Assembly (NCBI GenBank): GCA_958450365.1
Contig: CAUEEP010000933.1
Location: 1,921,001 to 1,985,000, forward strand
Length of the DNA stretch: 64,000 bases
Source of the DNA: Mesorhabditis belari
Taxonomy: Eukaryota > Nematoda > Chromadorea > Rhabditida > Rhabditidae
Direction of reading: 5' to 3'
The notes beneath the pieces were generated by a model that worked only from the letters and a program-made list of their open reading frames with translations, did not search any database and was not told the origin of the DNA. A program made the position numbers and the translations under genes. Shown in pieces: positions 1 through 10,833 of this stretch. Numbering within the stretch: position 1 is the first letter of the stretch; every line of letters begins with the position of its first letter.

Positions 1-248
1 TCACCGAATTTTCGCGATGAGTCACTTCTTTTTTCTCTTCTTTTTTTCTCTTCTCTTTCCTCTTCTTTTTGTTTTGTCAATTTTCAGGTGTAATTCCTAT
101 TTCCCGAACTCAATCAACCGCTCGAAAATCCGACTTTTGTTGACTGACTGACTAGAAAGGATGACAAATTTGTACTTCAATTGTACCTGAGAATCATATT
201 TATCGAAAACAGATGACTTTTCTGCTTTTCTGTGCTTTTCTTGTGCAC

Positions 249-305
249 TTAGCGACTGTTGATTCTTAAAAATTTCCCGATTACGACCTCGTAGCCGTTG
301 GGGAT
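249..305 (-). pseudogene. TIMP-like terminal exon fragment
   Basis: On the minus strand a TTTCAG acceptor is followed by 18 codons and a stop, beginning IPNGYEVVIGKF. The last exon of the TIMP gene at 4028-4072 (plus strand) begins IPNGYEKVLQGF, so six identical residues sit right after an equivalent splice site. I infer an inverted partial duplicate of the TIMP gene. The frame stays open upstream (KISENIEKRNKNLKK, about 320-365), weakly resembling the penultimate TIMP exon. No signal-peptide or Cys-rich exon is visible, so the copy is probably broken, or it continues through the LINE to the right. Confidence 0.45.
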
Positions 306-624
306 CTGAAATCTTTTTCGGATTATCTTTTTCAAATTTTTATTTCTTTTCTCTATATTTTCTGATATTTTCTGATTAACCTTGAGAGGAAAAAAAAGAG
401 TTTTTTGTGCAATCAATCGATCACCTCCGTTTTCCCCATCTTTTTCGCCTCTTTCCGCTTTTTTTTTCTTTTCTTTTATGATTTTTTTACAAAAATGATG
501 GATTGCCGCAAAAAAAAAATGGCTCAATTGACTTAAAAATCTAATAAATAAATTTAATTTTTATAAAAATTCTAAAGAAAAATCTCAGTTTTACCCTAAA
601 ATCTCGAAATTTGAAAATTTTTAG

Positions 625-1233
625 AAAAAGGAGAGACTTGCTTTTTTTGAACTAAAAACTTTACAGCATCGTCGCTTTGTCATTGATTTAGTCGAAACTT
701 TCAAAATCCTCCGTTGTAAACAGATTAGCCCTTTGTTTATAGACTTTTTCAAATTTAAACCGCGGTCAGGGCCCAGAAGTGGCTCATTCCTTTTGCAAAT
801 TCCCTTTGCTTCCAATGCCTCTTTATCAAATTCATTTCCCGTTAGAGCCGCTAGATTATGGAACTTGCTCCCAAACGACATACGAGAAATTCAGTCGCTT
901 TTCATATTCAAGAAACGTATCGATGCTTTAGATCTAGTGGCTCTTTGCCGTAAGTAATTGGCTTATTGATTTCAGTATGTATTGTATGATTAAGTATCAC
1001 TGTGCATTTTCTCCATCATTCTTTCCCTTTTTTTTTTTTTTAAATTATTATTATTATTTTTTTTAAATGAAAAAAACGAAAAAAGAAAAAAAAAAAAAAA
1101 AAAAAAAAATAAAAAAAAAAAAAAAAATAAAAAAAAAAATAGATAGATAGATAGATAGCTAATATCACTGTGCATTTCTCTATCATTTCTTTCACTTTAT
1201 CGTTTGAATAAAGTATTATTATTAAAAAAAAAA
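625..1233 (+). mobile_element. 3' end of a non-LTR (LINE-type) retrotransposon
   Basis: An open frame from 625 to the stop at 955-957 reads like the C-terminal tail of non-LTR reverse transcriptases: a basic RRFVIDL...FKILRCKQISPLFIDFF stretch, then FPVRAARLWNLLPNDIR and a final FKKRIDAL block. The 'R/K-LWN-LP' motif is the usual signature of this tail. After the stop come two copies of TATCACTGTGCATTT, A-rich tracts, a GATA microsatellite and a TATTATTATTA-poly(A) end near 1230. The endonuclease and the RT catalytic core are missing, so this is a 5'-truncated, dead copy. Confidence 0.75.
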
Positions 1234-1439
1234 AACTTTCAAGTCAAGAAGACTTGATTGTTGGTTGATCGATTTGCTGCTTTTTCTCGTTATTCTTTGA
1301 TCAACAAGACTTGCAAGTCTAACCTTTAGACTCACAGGTCAAGAAGACTTTTTTTCGTTTCAAATCCTTCGTTTCAAATCCTTCATTTTTCAATCAAAAT
1401 TTCAATTTTTCAATTTTTATTGAATTTTTCAGTGAAATC

Positions 1440-4072
1440 ATGAAGTTTCTATTGGTTTTTTGTGCCTTTTTTGAGCATCGCTTTTGCTTGTAAATGCCAA
1501 GATTTATCGGCGAAAGACGCGTTTTGTCGAGCGACATGGGGCAAGTTTTTTTTTGTCGAAATTTTTGACTTTTGACTTTTTGACTTTTTGACTTTTTGAC
1601 TTTTCTGAAAAACTGAAAATCAATTTTTCAATCAATTTCCGTAAACGAATAGATGAAATAGATGAAATAGACGATAAAATGTCTTCATTTTATGGTCTAT
1701 TTCATAAGTAAATTTCTATTTCTCTTCCCGAATTCATCCATTCATCACATCCAATTCATTTAATCCACAATTCAATTTAATTTAATCAATTTAGCCCAGT
1801 GTTTAATCCAGTTTAGTCTTTTTTTTTTTTTTTTGCAAACTTTTTTGCAGCTTTTGGTTCATTTTGTAAAAGAGAAATTTACGGTAATCGGTTAAGACGG
1901 TAAATAGGTATCAAAGAGGTATTATTGTAAATCGTAGTACCGTAAATACTGTAATAGTGCTGTAATAGTACTGTAATAGTATTGTAATAGTATTGTAATA
2001 GTATTGTAATAGTACTGATCAACCCTCGTACAGAGGTATTAAATAGGTATTAAATAGCTGCTAAATAGTTGCCAAATAGGTATCAAATAGGTATCAAATA
2101 GGTATGAAATAGTTATCAAATAGGTATGAAATAGTTATCAAGTAGGTATCAAATAGTTATCAAGTAGGTATCAAATAGGTATCAAATAGGTATCAAGTAG
2201 GTATCAAGTAGCTATCAAGTAGGTATCAAGTAGCTATCAAGTAGCTATCAAGTAGCTATCAAGTAGCTATCAAGTAGCTATCAAGTAGCTATCAAGTAGC
2301 TATCAAGTAGCTATCAAGTAGCTATCAAGTAGCTATCAAGTAGCTATCAAATAGGTATCAAGTAGCTATCAAGTAGCTATCAAATCGTTACCAAATAGGT
2401 ATCAAGTAGGTATTAAATAGTGACCAAATAGGTATGAAATAGTTGCCAAATCGTTACCAAATAGTCGATGCATTTTAGAAATGATCAAACAAAATTAAAG
2501 TATCAACTAAATTCGTAAATTGATTCCTTTTTCAATTTCTTTTTCAATTCCTTTTTCAATTTCAGTTTCTCACCTTAAAGTAAAGCTTCGAATAACGAAA
2601 CAACCGCTGCCCGAGGGATCAACCCGGAAAGGACTCAACAATTTGCGATACGGTGTCGAGCATTTGCAAGTGTTCAAAGTGAGCACAACATTTATTTGAT
2701 TATTACGATTTAAAACAGAAAAACAAGACTGGAATCTAGAAGAACTGGATTTTGGCATCTTTAGCAAACTTTTCAGTGTGAATTTCAATTAGCAATCATG
2801 TCCTCTTGAGTCATTCTTTTAGAAACCCTCGAATCTCAGCACTTTACCCAACGAGATCTTCACTCCAAGTGAGCCGCCAGCTTGCGGATTGATCGTTGAG
2901 GCTGGACGGGAATACCTTTTAGCTGGTAAAATGTTTTTGATGTTGAATTTCGCAAAATCTTAGAAACTAGATAGAAAAGAGCAGTGTCTTTCTGTTCGTC
3001 TGTCTGTTCGTCTGTCTGTTCTCGTCTGTTCTCGTCTGTTCTCAGCCGTTCTCAGCCGTTCTCAGCCGTTCTCAGCCGTTCTCAGCCGTTCTCAGCCGTT
3101 CTCAGCCGTCTTTTAACCAATAAACCTAAAACTTTGTTAGAAAACATTAGATTATATTGTAGTTGTACCATTTAAAATAAAAAACTAAAAACATGACAGT
3201 TCAGTATCACTAAGGGACCCGAACCCTGATCGTCTGGCCTGTAGGGAACCGTCCTCCCGACTGCGCCACGGCTACACAGGCCGCCTGCCAGAAAAACCCG
3301 GTCTTAGACGAGACTTTTTGAAAAAAGCCTCCCCAAATCTGTTCGAGTTAGGTCCAAAGATCGCTATAACAACGGATTTTTCTGCCACTTCTCTTATGTC
3401 CCAATGGCGCAGTCGGGAGGGCGGTTACCTGCAGGTCATACGATCGGGGTTCGACCCCTCGTTGCTTTTTTAAGTTCTCTTTTTAGATTTTTGATAAAAA
3501 CCTATCAAGATCTGGTCAAATCAAGCCAAACGATGGCTAGAAATAGATCAAATCCAACTTGAAACTAAGTCATTTCATTTCGTATTAGCCTTCGATCAAG
3601 TCCACTCCAATTCTAGGCCATAGCCAGGCCAACCAGATTAAACTTGGGGTCATGATGCCTACTTTCTGAGCATTCATAATCCATTTTATACTAGATTCAG
3701 CTCAGAATTGATTCCACTACGAAAAGAAAGCTCAAGTGCACTAGAATCTTTGTGTTTACCAAGCAAAGTACAACTGAAAAGTGTGAAAGCCTTTGTCGAC
3801 GTTTGTTGTTTGTGAAAGCCTTTGTCGACGTTTGTTTTCAGGTTCCCTAAACGGTGACGCTTTGTACACAGTACTTTGTGGACAGGTTGGCTTTTGAAAA
3901 AGCTTCTTAAAATCTAAGATTTTCAGATTCTCCCCGATAATAAACTCGGCGAAACGATCGAGTCGAGACTTGAATGGAAAAATGTATTGAAATTTGTGTT
4001 TTTTTAAATCCAGATCATGAATTCCAGATTCCCAACGGCTACGAAAAAGTGTTACAAGGATTTCAATGCTGA
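1440..4072 (+). CDS. Tissue inhibitor of metalloproteinases (TIMP), single N-terminal domain
   Basis: Six exons: 1440-1540, 2566-2678, 2823-2925, 3842-3885, 3927-3995, 4028-4072. They total 474 nt (157 aa) after removing one T. The signal peptide (MKFLLVFCAFF..SIAFA) runs straight into CKCQDLSAKDAFCRATW, the TIMP N-terminus whose first Cys chelates the protease zinc. Later blocks (GVEHLQVFK, CGLIVEAGREYLLAG, LYTVLCG) follow the OB-fold order. Length fits the short nematode TIMPs that lack the C-terminal subdomain. It is expected to be secreted and to inhibit matrix metalloproteases. Intron 1 has a GC donor (GCAAGT). As written, the T runs at 1456-1461 and 1467-1472 put the signal peptide out of frame by one base, probably a sequencing error. 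The last intron is only 32 nt and is the least certain boundary. AATAAA lies at 4093. Confidence 0.85.
1930..2465. repeat. 11-bp minisatellite in TIMP intron 1
   Basis: About 40 imperfect tandem copies of 11-bp units. A short TAGTATTGTAA block at 1935-2010 is followed by TAGGTATCAAA and TAGCTATCAAG variants to 2465. The TAGCTATCAAG units at 2225-2345 are nearly identical to one another, so that sub-block is the most recently expanded. Confidence 0.95.
2984..3112. repeat. 10-bp minisatellite in TIMP intron 3
   Basis: Tandem CTGTTCGTCT / CTCGTCTGTT units grade into seven copies of CTCAGCCGTT. Confidence 0.95.
3211..3276 (-). pseudogene. tRNA-like element (tRNA-derived repeat)
   Basis: The minus strand reads GTGGCGCAGTCGGGAGGACG (A-box/D-arm-like), ending in a GGGTTCGGGTCCC B-box/T-arm-like segment. 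The anticodon arm does not pair properly. It is about 80% like the plus-strand copy at 3401-3465, so the two form an inverted pair of one tRNA-derived family. Confidence 0.6.
3401..3465 (+). pseudogene. tRNA-like element (tRNA-derived repeat)
   Basis: ATGGCGCAGTCGGGAGGGCG, then GGGGTTCGACCCC, give good A- and B-box analogues. The middle (GGTTACCTGCAGGTCATACG) does not form a standard anticodon arm. Same family as the inverted copy at 3211-3276, in the same TIMP intron. Confidence 0.6.
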
Positions 4073-4086
4073 AAAATGATCAGATT

Positions 4087-4655
4087 TGAATGAATAAAGA
4101 TTAAACCACTATTTCGAAAGTAATTTAGTGAATTGAGAGGGTTTTTTTTGGTTGTATTGAGTGAAAGAATGAGGTAAATGAGGTAATGAGTAACGACTAC
4201 GCGATTGTACGCTTAAAACGTCGTCGTCGAGAATCTATTGTAAAAAAGCATCTTCCTGGAACGCAGGCTATATAAAAATTTGTTTAAAATATAACTTTCA
4301 TTATCGTATCTTTAGAGCTACCGTATACCTCAAAGGTGCCATTACCGTATAGGCCCTAACTTCCAAAATCAAAAATCTGATTTCAACAAGTTCAAGTGTG
4401 CCTTCCAGATAAGCTAAAAAGAAATCAACGGCTTTGATAGTCGCTCGAGTCTTCCAGAAATTCGTTAGACTAGATTTTTCCTAAAATACCTTACAAAAGA
4501 TCTTCAAAGGTTACAAAAAATCTTTAAATTTTCGAATAAAGATTGAATAATGATTAAGCAACTATTGAACAACTATTGAAGAACTATTTCTAAAGTAATT
4601 TAGTCAATTGAGAGGGTTTTTTTTGGTTGTATTGAGTGAAAGAATGAGGATTTTA
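4087..4655. repeat. Direct duplication flanking a 300-bp repeat
   Basis: The segment just after the TIMP stop (4087-4175: AATAAAGATT..., AGTAATTTAGT, ATTGAGAGGG, T8 run, GTATTGAGTGAAAGAATGAG) recurs at 4535-4650. Between the copies lies one unit of the dispersed 300-bp family described at 5958-6535. Part of the TIMP 3' UTR has therefore been duplicated around an inserted repeat. Confidence 0.8.
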
Positions 4656-4659
4656 TTGA

Positions 4660-5620
4660 GTGAAAGAAAGAGAGGAGGTCGAGTGGATCTCTTCTCGATC
4701 AAGTTCTTCTCTTTCTCTCTTCTCTTTCTCTGCTGAGGATCTGGGTCAGTCTCATTTTCTTTCAATCTTCTTTTCACCATACTTTTCCTTTTCTTTTTCT
4801 ATTTCTTCGAATTCTTGCGGATTTGAAGATTTTAACCCGGAAAACCATTTTTTCAGCAGTTTTCCAACAAAATCTCCGTTTTTGTAGCCTTCAAACCTTT
4901 AAAAATTCGATTAAAACTCTAGAAATTGAGCTTAAAAGCTTAATAAATCGATCTAGTTCTGTTTAAAGCTATCTAGTATTGTTTAACTCGATCTAGTACT
5001 GTTTAAATCTATCTAGTACTGTTTAAAGTTGTCTAGTACAATTTTTTACAGTTTAAATCGATCTAGTACTGTTTTAAGGCTATCTAGTACTGCTTAAAGC
5101 TATCTAGTATTGTTTAACTCGATCTAGTACTGTTTAAAGCTGTCTAGTACTGTTTAAAGCTATCTAGTACTGTTTAAAGCTGTCTAGTACTGTTTAAAGC
5201 TGTCTAGTACTGTTTTAAGGCTATCTAGTACTGTTTAAAGCTGTCTAGTACTGTTTAAAGCTATCTAGTACTGTTTAAAGCTATCTAGTACTGTTTAACT
5301 CGATCTAGTACTGTTTTAAGGCTATCTAGTACTGTTTAAAGCTATCTAGTACTGTGTTAAATCGATCTAGCACTGTTTAAATCAATATCTATCACCTCTT
5401 TTTTTCCGAAAATCAATACGATCATTTTTTTTGCTTTTCTCCTTACATTAGAGATTCTCGTTTTGCTGTGAAATGCTTCGTTTTGTTTTTTTAACAATTT
5501 TCAAATTCACAATCAATGAAATAGACATTTTTCTGTGTTTATTTTCAATCTTTTACTTCAATTTTGTTAATTTTTCAATTCAAATTACTTATAAAAGCTT
5601 TAAAAATTGCTTTTTTTCAG
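4660..5620. repeat. TIMP-ACSL spacer with a 20-bp minisatellite
   Basis: About 20 tandem copies of a 20-bp unit, CTGTTTAAAGCTATCTAGTA, with variants (GATCTAGTA, GGCTATCTAGTA) fill 4955-5392. The rest, 4660-4950 and 5393-5610, is pyrimidine- or AT-rich with no credible gene. It ends in the T7CAG acceptor just before the ACSL start at 5621. Confidence 0.9.
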
Positions 5621-8600
5621 ATGCGCGACTTTTATAAAGCTCCACAATTCACTCAATACTCTCGAATTTTGTTTGGTGATGAGCGAATCCATGAGAATAT
5701 TCTTGTTAACGGTAAGTAAACGTACATTTTAAACGTTAGCTTAGAGTTTTGAAAAGTTTACAACACTTTTCTAAGTGCAAAGAATCGAACAAAAGCACAA
5801 ATGACGTTTCAACAGCTTTTTCTTCGTCATTTTGCACAAAGTTCTCATTTTCTTTTTATTAGTTTTCAAAAGGAGATTTAAAGCTATCAAATGATTATAA
5901 TAGTTTCGTTTTTTCTTTCGTTTTTCTTTCGATTTACACCCAAATAAACACCGAAACAGTAACGACTACGCGACTGTACGCTTAAAACGCCGTAGTCGAG
6001 AATCCATTGTAAAAAAGTATCTTCCTGGAACGCAGGCTATCCAATGATGTGTTTAAAATATAACTTTCATTATCGTATCTTTAGAGCTACCGTATACCTC
6101 AAAGCTGTCATTACCGTATAGGCCCAAACTTCCAAAATCAAAAATCTGATTTCAACAAGGTCAAGTGTGCCTTCCAGATAAGCTAAAGAGAAATCAACGG
6201 CTTTGATCGTCGCTCGAGTCTTCCAGAAATTCGTTAGACTAGAAATCCGTTAGACGATTGTACGCTTAAAACGTCGTCGTCGAGAATCTATTGTAAAAAA
6301 GGATCTTCCTGGAACGCAGGCTATATAAAAATTTGTTTAAAATATAACTTTCATTATCGTATCTTTAGAGCTACCGTATACCTCAATGCTGTCATTACCG
6401 TATAGGCCCTAACTTCGTAAATCAAAAGTCTGATTTCAATAAGTTCAAGTGTGCCTTCCAGATAAGCTAAAGAGAAATCAACGGCTTTGATCGTCGCTCG
6501 AATTTTCCAGAAATTCGTTAGACTAGATTTTTCCTAAAATACCTCAAGGTTACAAAAGATCTCAAGATACAAAAGATTCAAATTTTAAAAAAATCCAGAG
6601 CCAATCACTGGTCCTCCATGCGGTACTGTAACGACGATGTGGGAGAATTTAAAGAGAACAACCGCCATTCATCCAGACGCTGATTTCCTCGGCGAAATCG
6701 GAAACGATGGGAGATATCATTTTAAAACTTATAAAGAGGTGAGTTATAGAAAACTAAAAGAAACGAGATCGAGATCTCAAGATCAGATGAGCTTTTGACT
6801 TGAAAAAGATTTGTGCTCAGTCTCTAGCAGTCTTAGCTTTCCAATAGGCGTTCTTTTGACGGTGTACGATAGGTGCGTTGATAGGTGTACGACGGACTGC
6901 TAGAGACGGAAATGTCGGATTTTATGTCTTAAGTCTGAATCTAGAGCTGAGCTCTTAGAGTTTTCATTGTTCAGGTGATGGAGATCGCAGAAACGATTGG
7001 ATCGGCCGTTTACAATTTGGGGATTCAAACTGGGACGAGAGTCGGTTTGTCTTTGGTTAATCAGGCCAATGGACAGGCCATGGACAGGCCAATGAACAGG
7101 CCAATGAACAGGCCAATGGACAGGCCAATGAACAGGCCATGGACAGGCCAATGAACAGGCCAATGGACAGGCCAATGGACAGGCTGAAATTGTAGAAAAA
7201 TTGTAGAACAATGAGTCAGATCACGTTGAGGAACAGAATCTAATCTAAGATATCAATTTGTTCCTGAATTCCTGAACTCCTAGGTCTTGCCGGGATCCAC
7301 TCAGTCAACTATGAGGAAGCGATGTGGGGATTGATCTCACAGGGAATCGCTCTTGTTCCCCTCTATCACAACTCAAAAGATGATGCAATTTGGTTTGTCA
7401 AAGTTTGATATCCCGATTTAGACTTTATTGTGCTTTATTTATTGTAAGCTAAGCCTATAGCCTACGTTATTGTAATTAAAATTTATGTATTTTAGAAAAC
7501 GACTAAAGCAGTAAGGCTTGCTTTTTTGTTTAAAATAAGAACAAAACAATCGAAGGAAAGCTTTTGATTTGCTCGACATTTGAAATCCTTTTTTTTTGTA
7601 GTCATCTATATGTTTTGGTTTAGCGAAATCGTTGCCTCTTGTCAGCTGGAGTTGATCTTTTGTGATACACCTGAACGAATTGTTGATTTCATTCAAAAAC
7701 GTAAAGAAGGATTGATCGAGTCGGTTAAGGTAAAGAAAAATCAAAACTACGATGGAAATCCTTTTTAGATTCTCGTTTTGTTAAATGGAAACCTCTCAGA
7801 GATCAGCACTGTTGAGGATTTAAAGGTTAGAAAAAGTAGAAAAGTAGAAAAGCTGTAGAAAAGCTGTAGACAGATCTGTAGATAGCTCTATAGACAGCTT
7901 TGTAGACAGCTTTGTAGATAGCTTTGTAGAAAGCTCTATAGAAAAAGATTCAATTCAACTCCAAAACCAGATCCTTGTCTTTGCCGATTTCTTGAAACTT
8001 GGAGAAGAGAATCGAGTCAAGCCGAATCCACCAAAAGCCGATGATGTTTATATAATTTGTCACACATCAGGCACAACTGGTTGGTTCTCTAATTGACAAA
8101 ATGACAAGGAAGACAAGACAAGAGAGACAAGACAAGACAAGGCAAGAGAGGCAAGAGAGACAAGACAAGACAACAAGAGAGGACAAGACAAGGCAAGAGA
8201 GACAAGACAAGACAAGGCAAGAGAGACAAGACAAGAGAGACAAGACAAGACAAGGCAAGAGAGACAAGACAAGACAAGGCAAGAGAGACAAGACAAGACA
8301 AGATGACAAGACAAGACAAGGTAAGAGAGACAAGACAAGATGACAAGACAAGACAAGGCAAGAGAGACAAGACAAGACAACAAGAGAGGACAAGACAAGA
8401 CAAGGCAAGAGAGACAAGACAAGATGACAAGAGAGGACAAGACAAGGCAAGAGAGACAAGACAAGACAAGACAAGATGACAAGACAAGACAAGGCAAGAG
8501 AGACAAGACAAGATGACAAGACAAGACAAGAGAGACAAGACAAGATGACAAGAGAGACAAGAGAGACAAGACAAGACAAGACAAGCTGTCAACAACAAAA

Positions 8601-10770
8601 CCCTATAACCAACTTGTGCAAGCAAACTGCTTTAAGAACTGTTCCGTCTTCAACTTCAAAAGAAATTAAAACTCTCTAGCTTTCTAGGCAGACCGAAAGG
8701 AGTCCAACTAACACATAAAAACCTTCTCGCCGCCATGTCCGGCCTCTATATGCAATGGTTTGACTTATCTTTTCCCTAGTTTACTCAATTCTCAGGTGCC
8801 ACCCACCACATGACTTCAAATTCGGCACCAATGACACTTATTTTTCATTCCTCTCACTAGCGCACATCTATGAGCATTTAATGCAGGTAGTTTTTTTGAA
8901 CAAAAAACACTTTTACCTTTACCTTTACCCTATATTTTAGTCTTTCATCATTTACACTGGCGGCCGGGTGGGCGTCTACTCAGGCGATTTAAAGAAGCTA
9001 ATCTTAGACATTCAAAATCTCAAGCCAACAATGATCAGCCTTGTCCCGAGAATCCTTAACAAGCTATATGATCAAGTTTGCAAAGTTTTTAGATAAACCA
9101 AAATTTCTTTAGGTTCATGCTAACATTGCCAAAGCGCCTTTCATTGCAAAAAAGCTGTTCGCTGCTGCGAAAAGGCGAAACTTGAGCAGTTGCATCGTGG
9201 AATCAACAATCCGAACACGATTTGGGACAAGCTTGTGTTTGAGAAGGTTAGCCTTGAGATGATCCGGAGTTTTGGAATGCACGCTAGCCATTCCCTGGGT
9301 TAGCTATCCATTCCTGAGTTGAGGTTTAGATCCGACTAGTGATCGGTGGTCGAGTACGCTACTTGACGACAGGAGGAGCGCCGGTGACACCAGCTGTGCA
9401 CGATTTCACGAGAATTGCTTTTGGATGTCCGCTCTTTGAGGGGTAAATATTATTTTCGACTGTTTCTCTATTTTTATTTAGTTATGGTCAAACTGAGTGC
9501 GGAGCTGCTGGAACGTTGAATCTCCCGGGCGACCTCACTGGTGGAACACATGTTGGTGCGCCTGCTCCCTGGGCACAAGTAAGGATTTGTTGTTATAGTT
9601 TTGATGGGTGGATTAGCTGCACGGGATTAGCTAGATTAGCTTGAATAGCTTGAATAGTTTGAATAGTTTGAATAGTTTGAATCAACTGGCCTCAACTTGC
9701 AATCAAATCCGAAAGAGACTCGCGTACTTGAATGGTATTGTTGTCATCCTTGTTGAACGGGTATTGTTGTCCGACGTGGAAATGAATGTCAACACAGTTG
9801 TCCAATGGCATCAATGGTTTCGAGACGTCTTAGTCGAAGCTAAGACGATAGCTAAGACGATAGCTAAAACAATAGCTAGGACGATAGCTAAGACGATAGC
9901 TAAGACGATACCTAAAACGATAGCTAAAACCATAGCTAAGACAATAGCTAAAACCATAGCTAAGACGATAGCTAAGACGATAGCTATCTCGATGCACCAG
10001 CGATTGGAGGACAAATACATTATTGACAGTTAGTATAGATGAAGCTAACGTTGCTAAAGAATAATGTCGGAGTTGTTCGCAAGGATTTGTTATTTGGAGA
10101 GATAGTGGAAGACACGAAGCAGGGCTATTGAATTGGTTGATGCTCAAAACCTTGATCATATCATCCAACATGTTCTACCGGACGTGCATACCGATTTAGC
10201 AAGTTACAATAACTTGACCAATCTCGGATAAATGCATAACAAAGTTACTCATTCAAACAATTTGACAACAAACAACAACAACAAACAACAACAACAAACA
10301 ACAACAACAAACAACAACAAACAACAACAACAAACAACAACAACAACAACAACAAACAACAAACAACAACAACACACGCAACAAATTGAGCTAATTGAGC
10401 TAATTGAAAAGAGAAATCGAGATGAGAAATGGTGATCTATGAATTATTTCATTTCAAACAACAAAAGGGTAATTGTTGATGTGCTATGTGTAGTTTAAAA
10501 GGTAATTATTAATTATTAAATCCAAATTTATTTGTTTATTGTTTAGATCAAATTGGTTGATGTTCCAGAACTCGGCTACTTGTCTGCGAACGACAAGGGA
10601 GAGGTTAGCTTTTATTTAGTCATTTAAAATCAAATGTTCTTAGGTTTGCTTCCGTGGCGCTGCTGTAATGAAGGGATATTTTGGAGATGAAGAATTGTCA
10701 AAGAAAACGGTTGATGAGCAGGTAGGGTTTTTAGATGTTTGCTTGCTTGCTAAGCTTGCTTGCTTGCTAA

Positions 10771-10833
<63 letters not shown>

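Noticed and set aside
2034..2465. CRISPR-like regular repetition
   Set aside because: Units are head-to-tail with no unique spacers, and the genome is eukaryotic.
8060..8625. Long overlapping Leu/Ser/Cys-rich frames on the minus strand and Lys/Arg/Gln-rich frames on the plus strand
   Set aside because: They are translations of the GACAA/GAGA array inside an ACSL intron; all frames are open because the repeat lacks stop codons.
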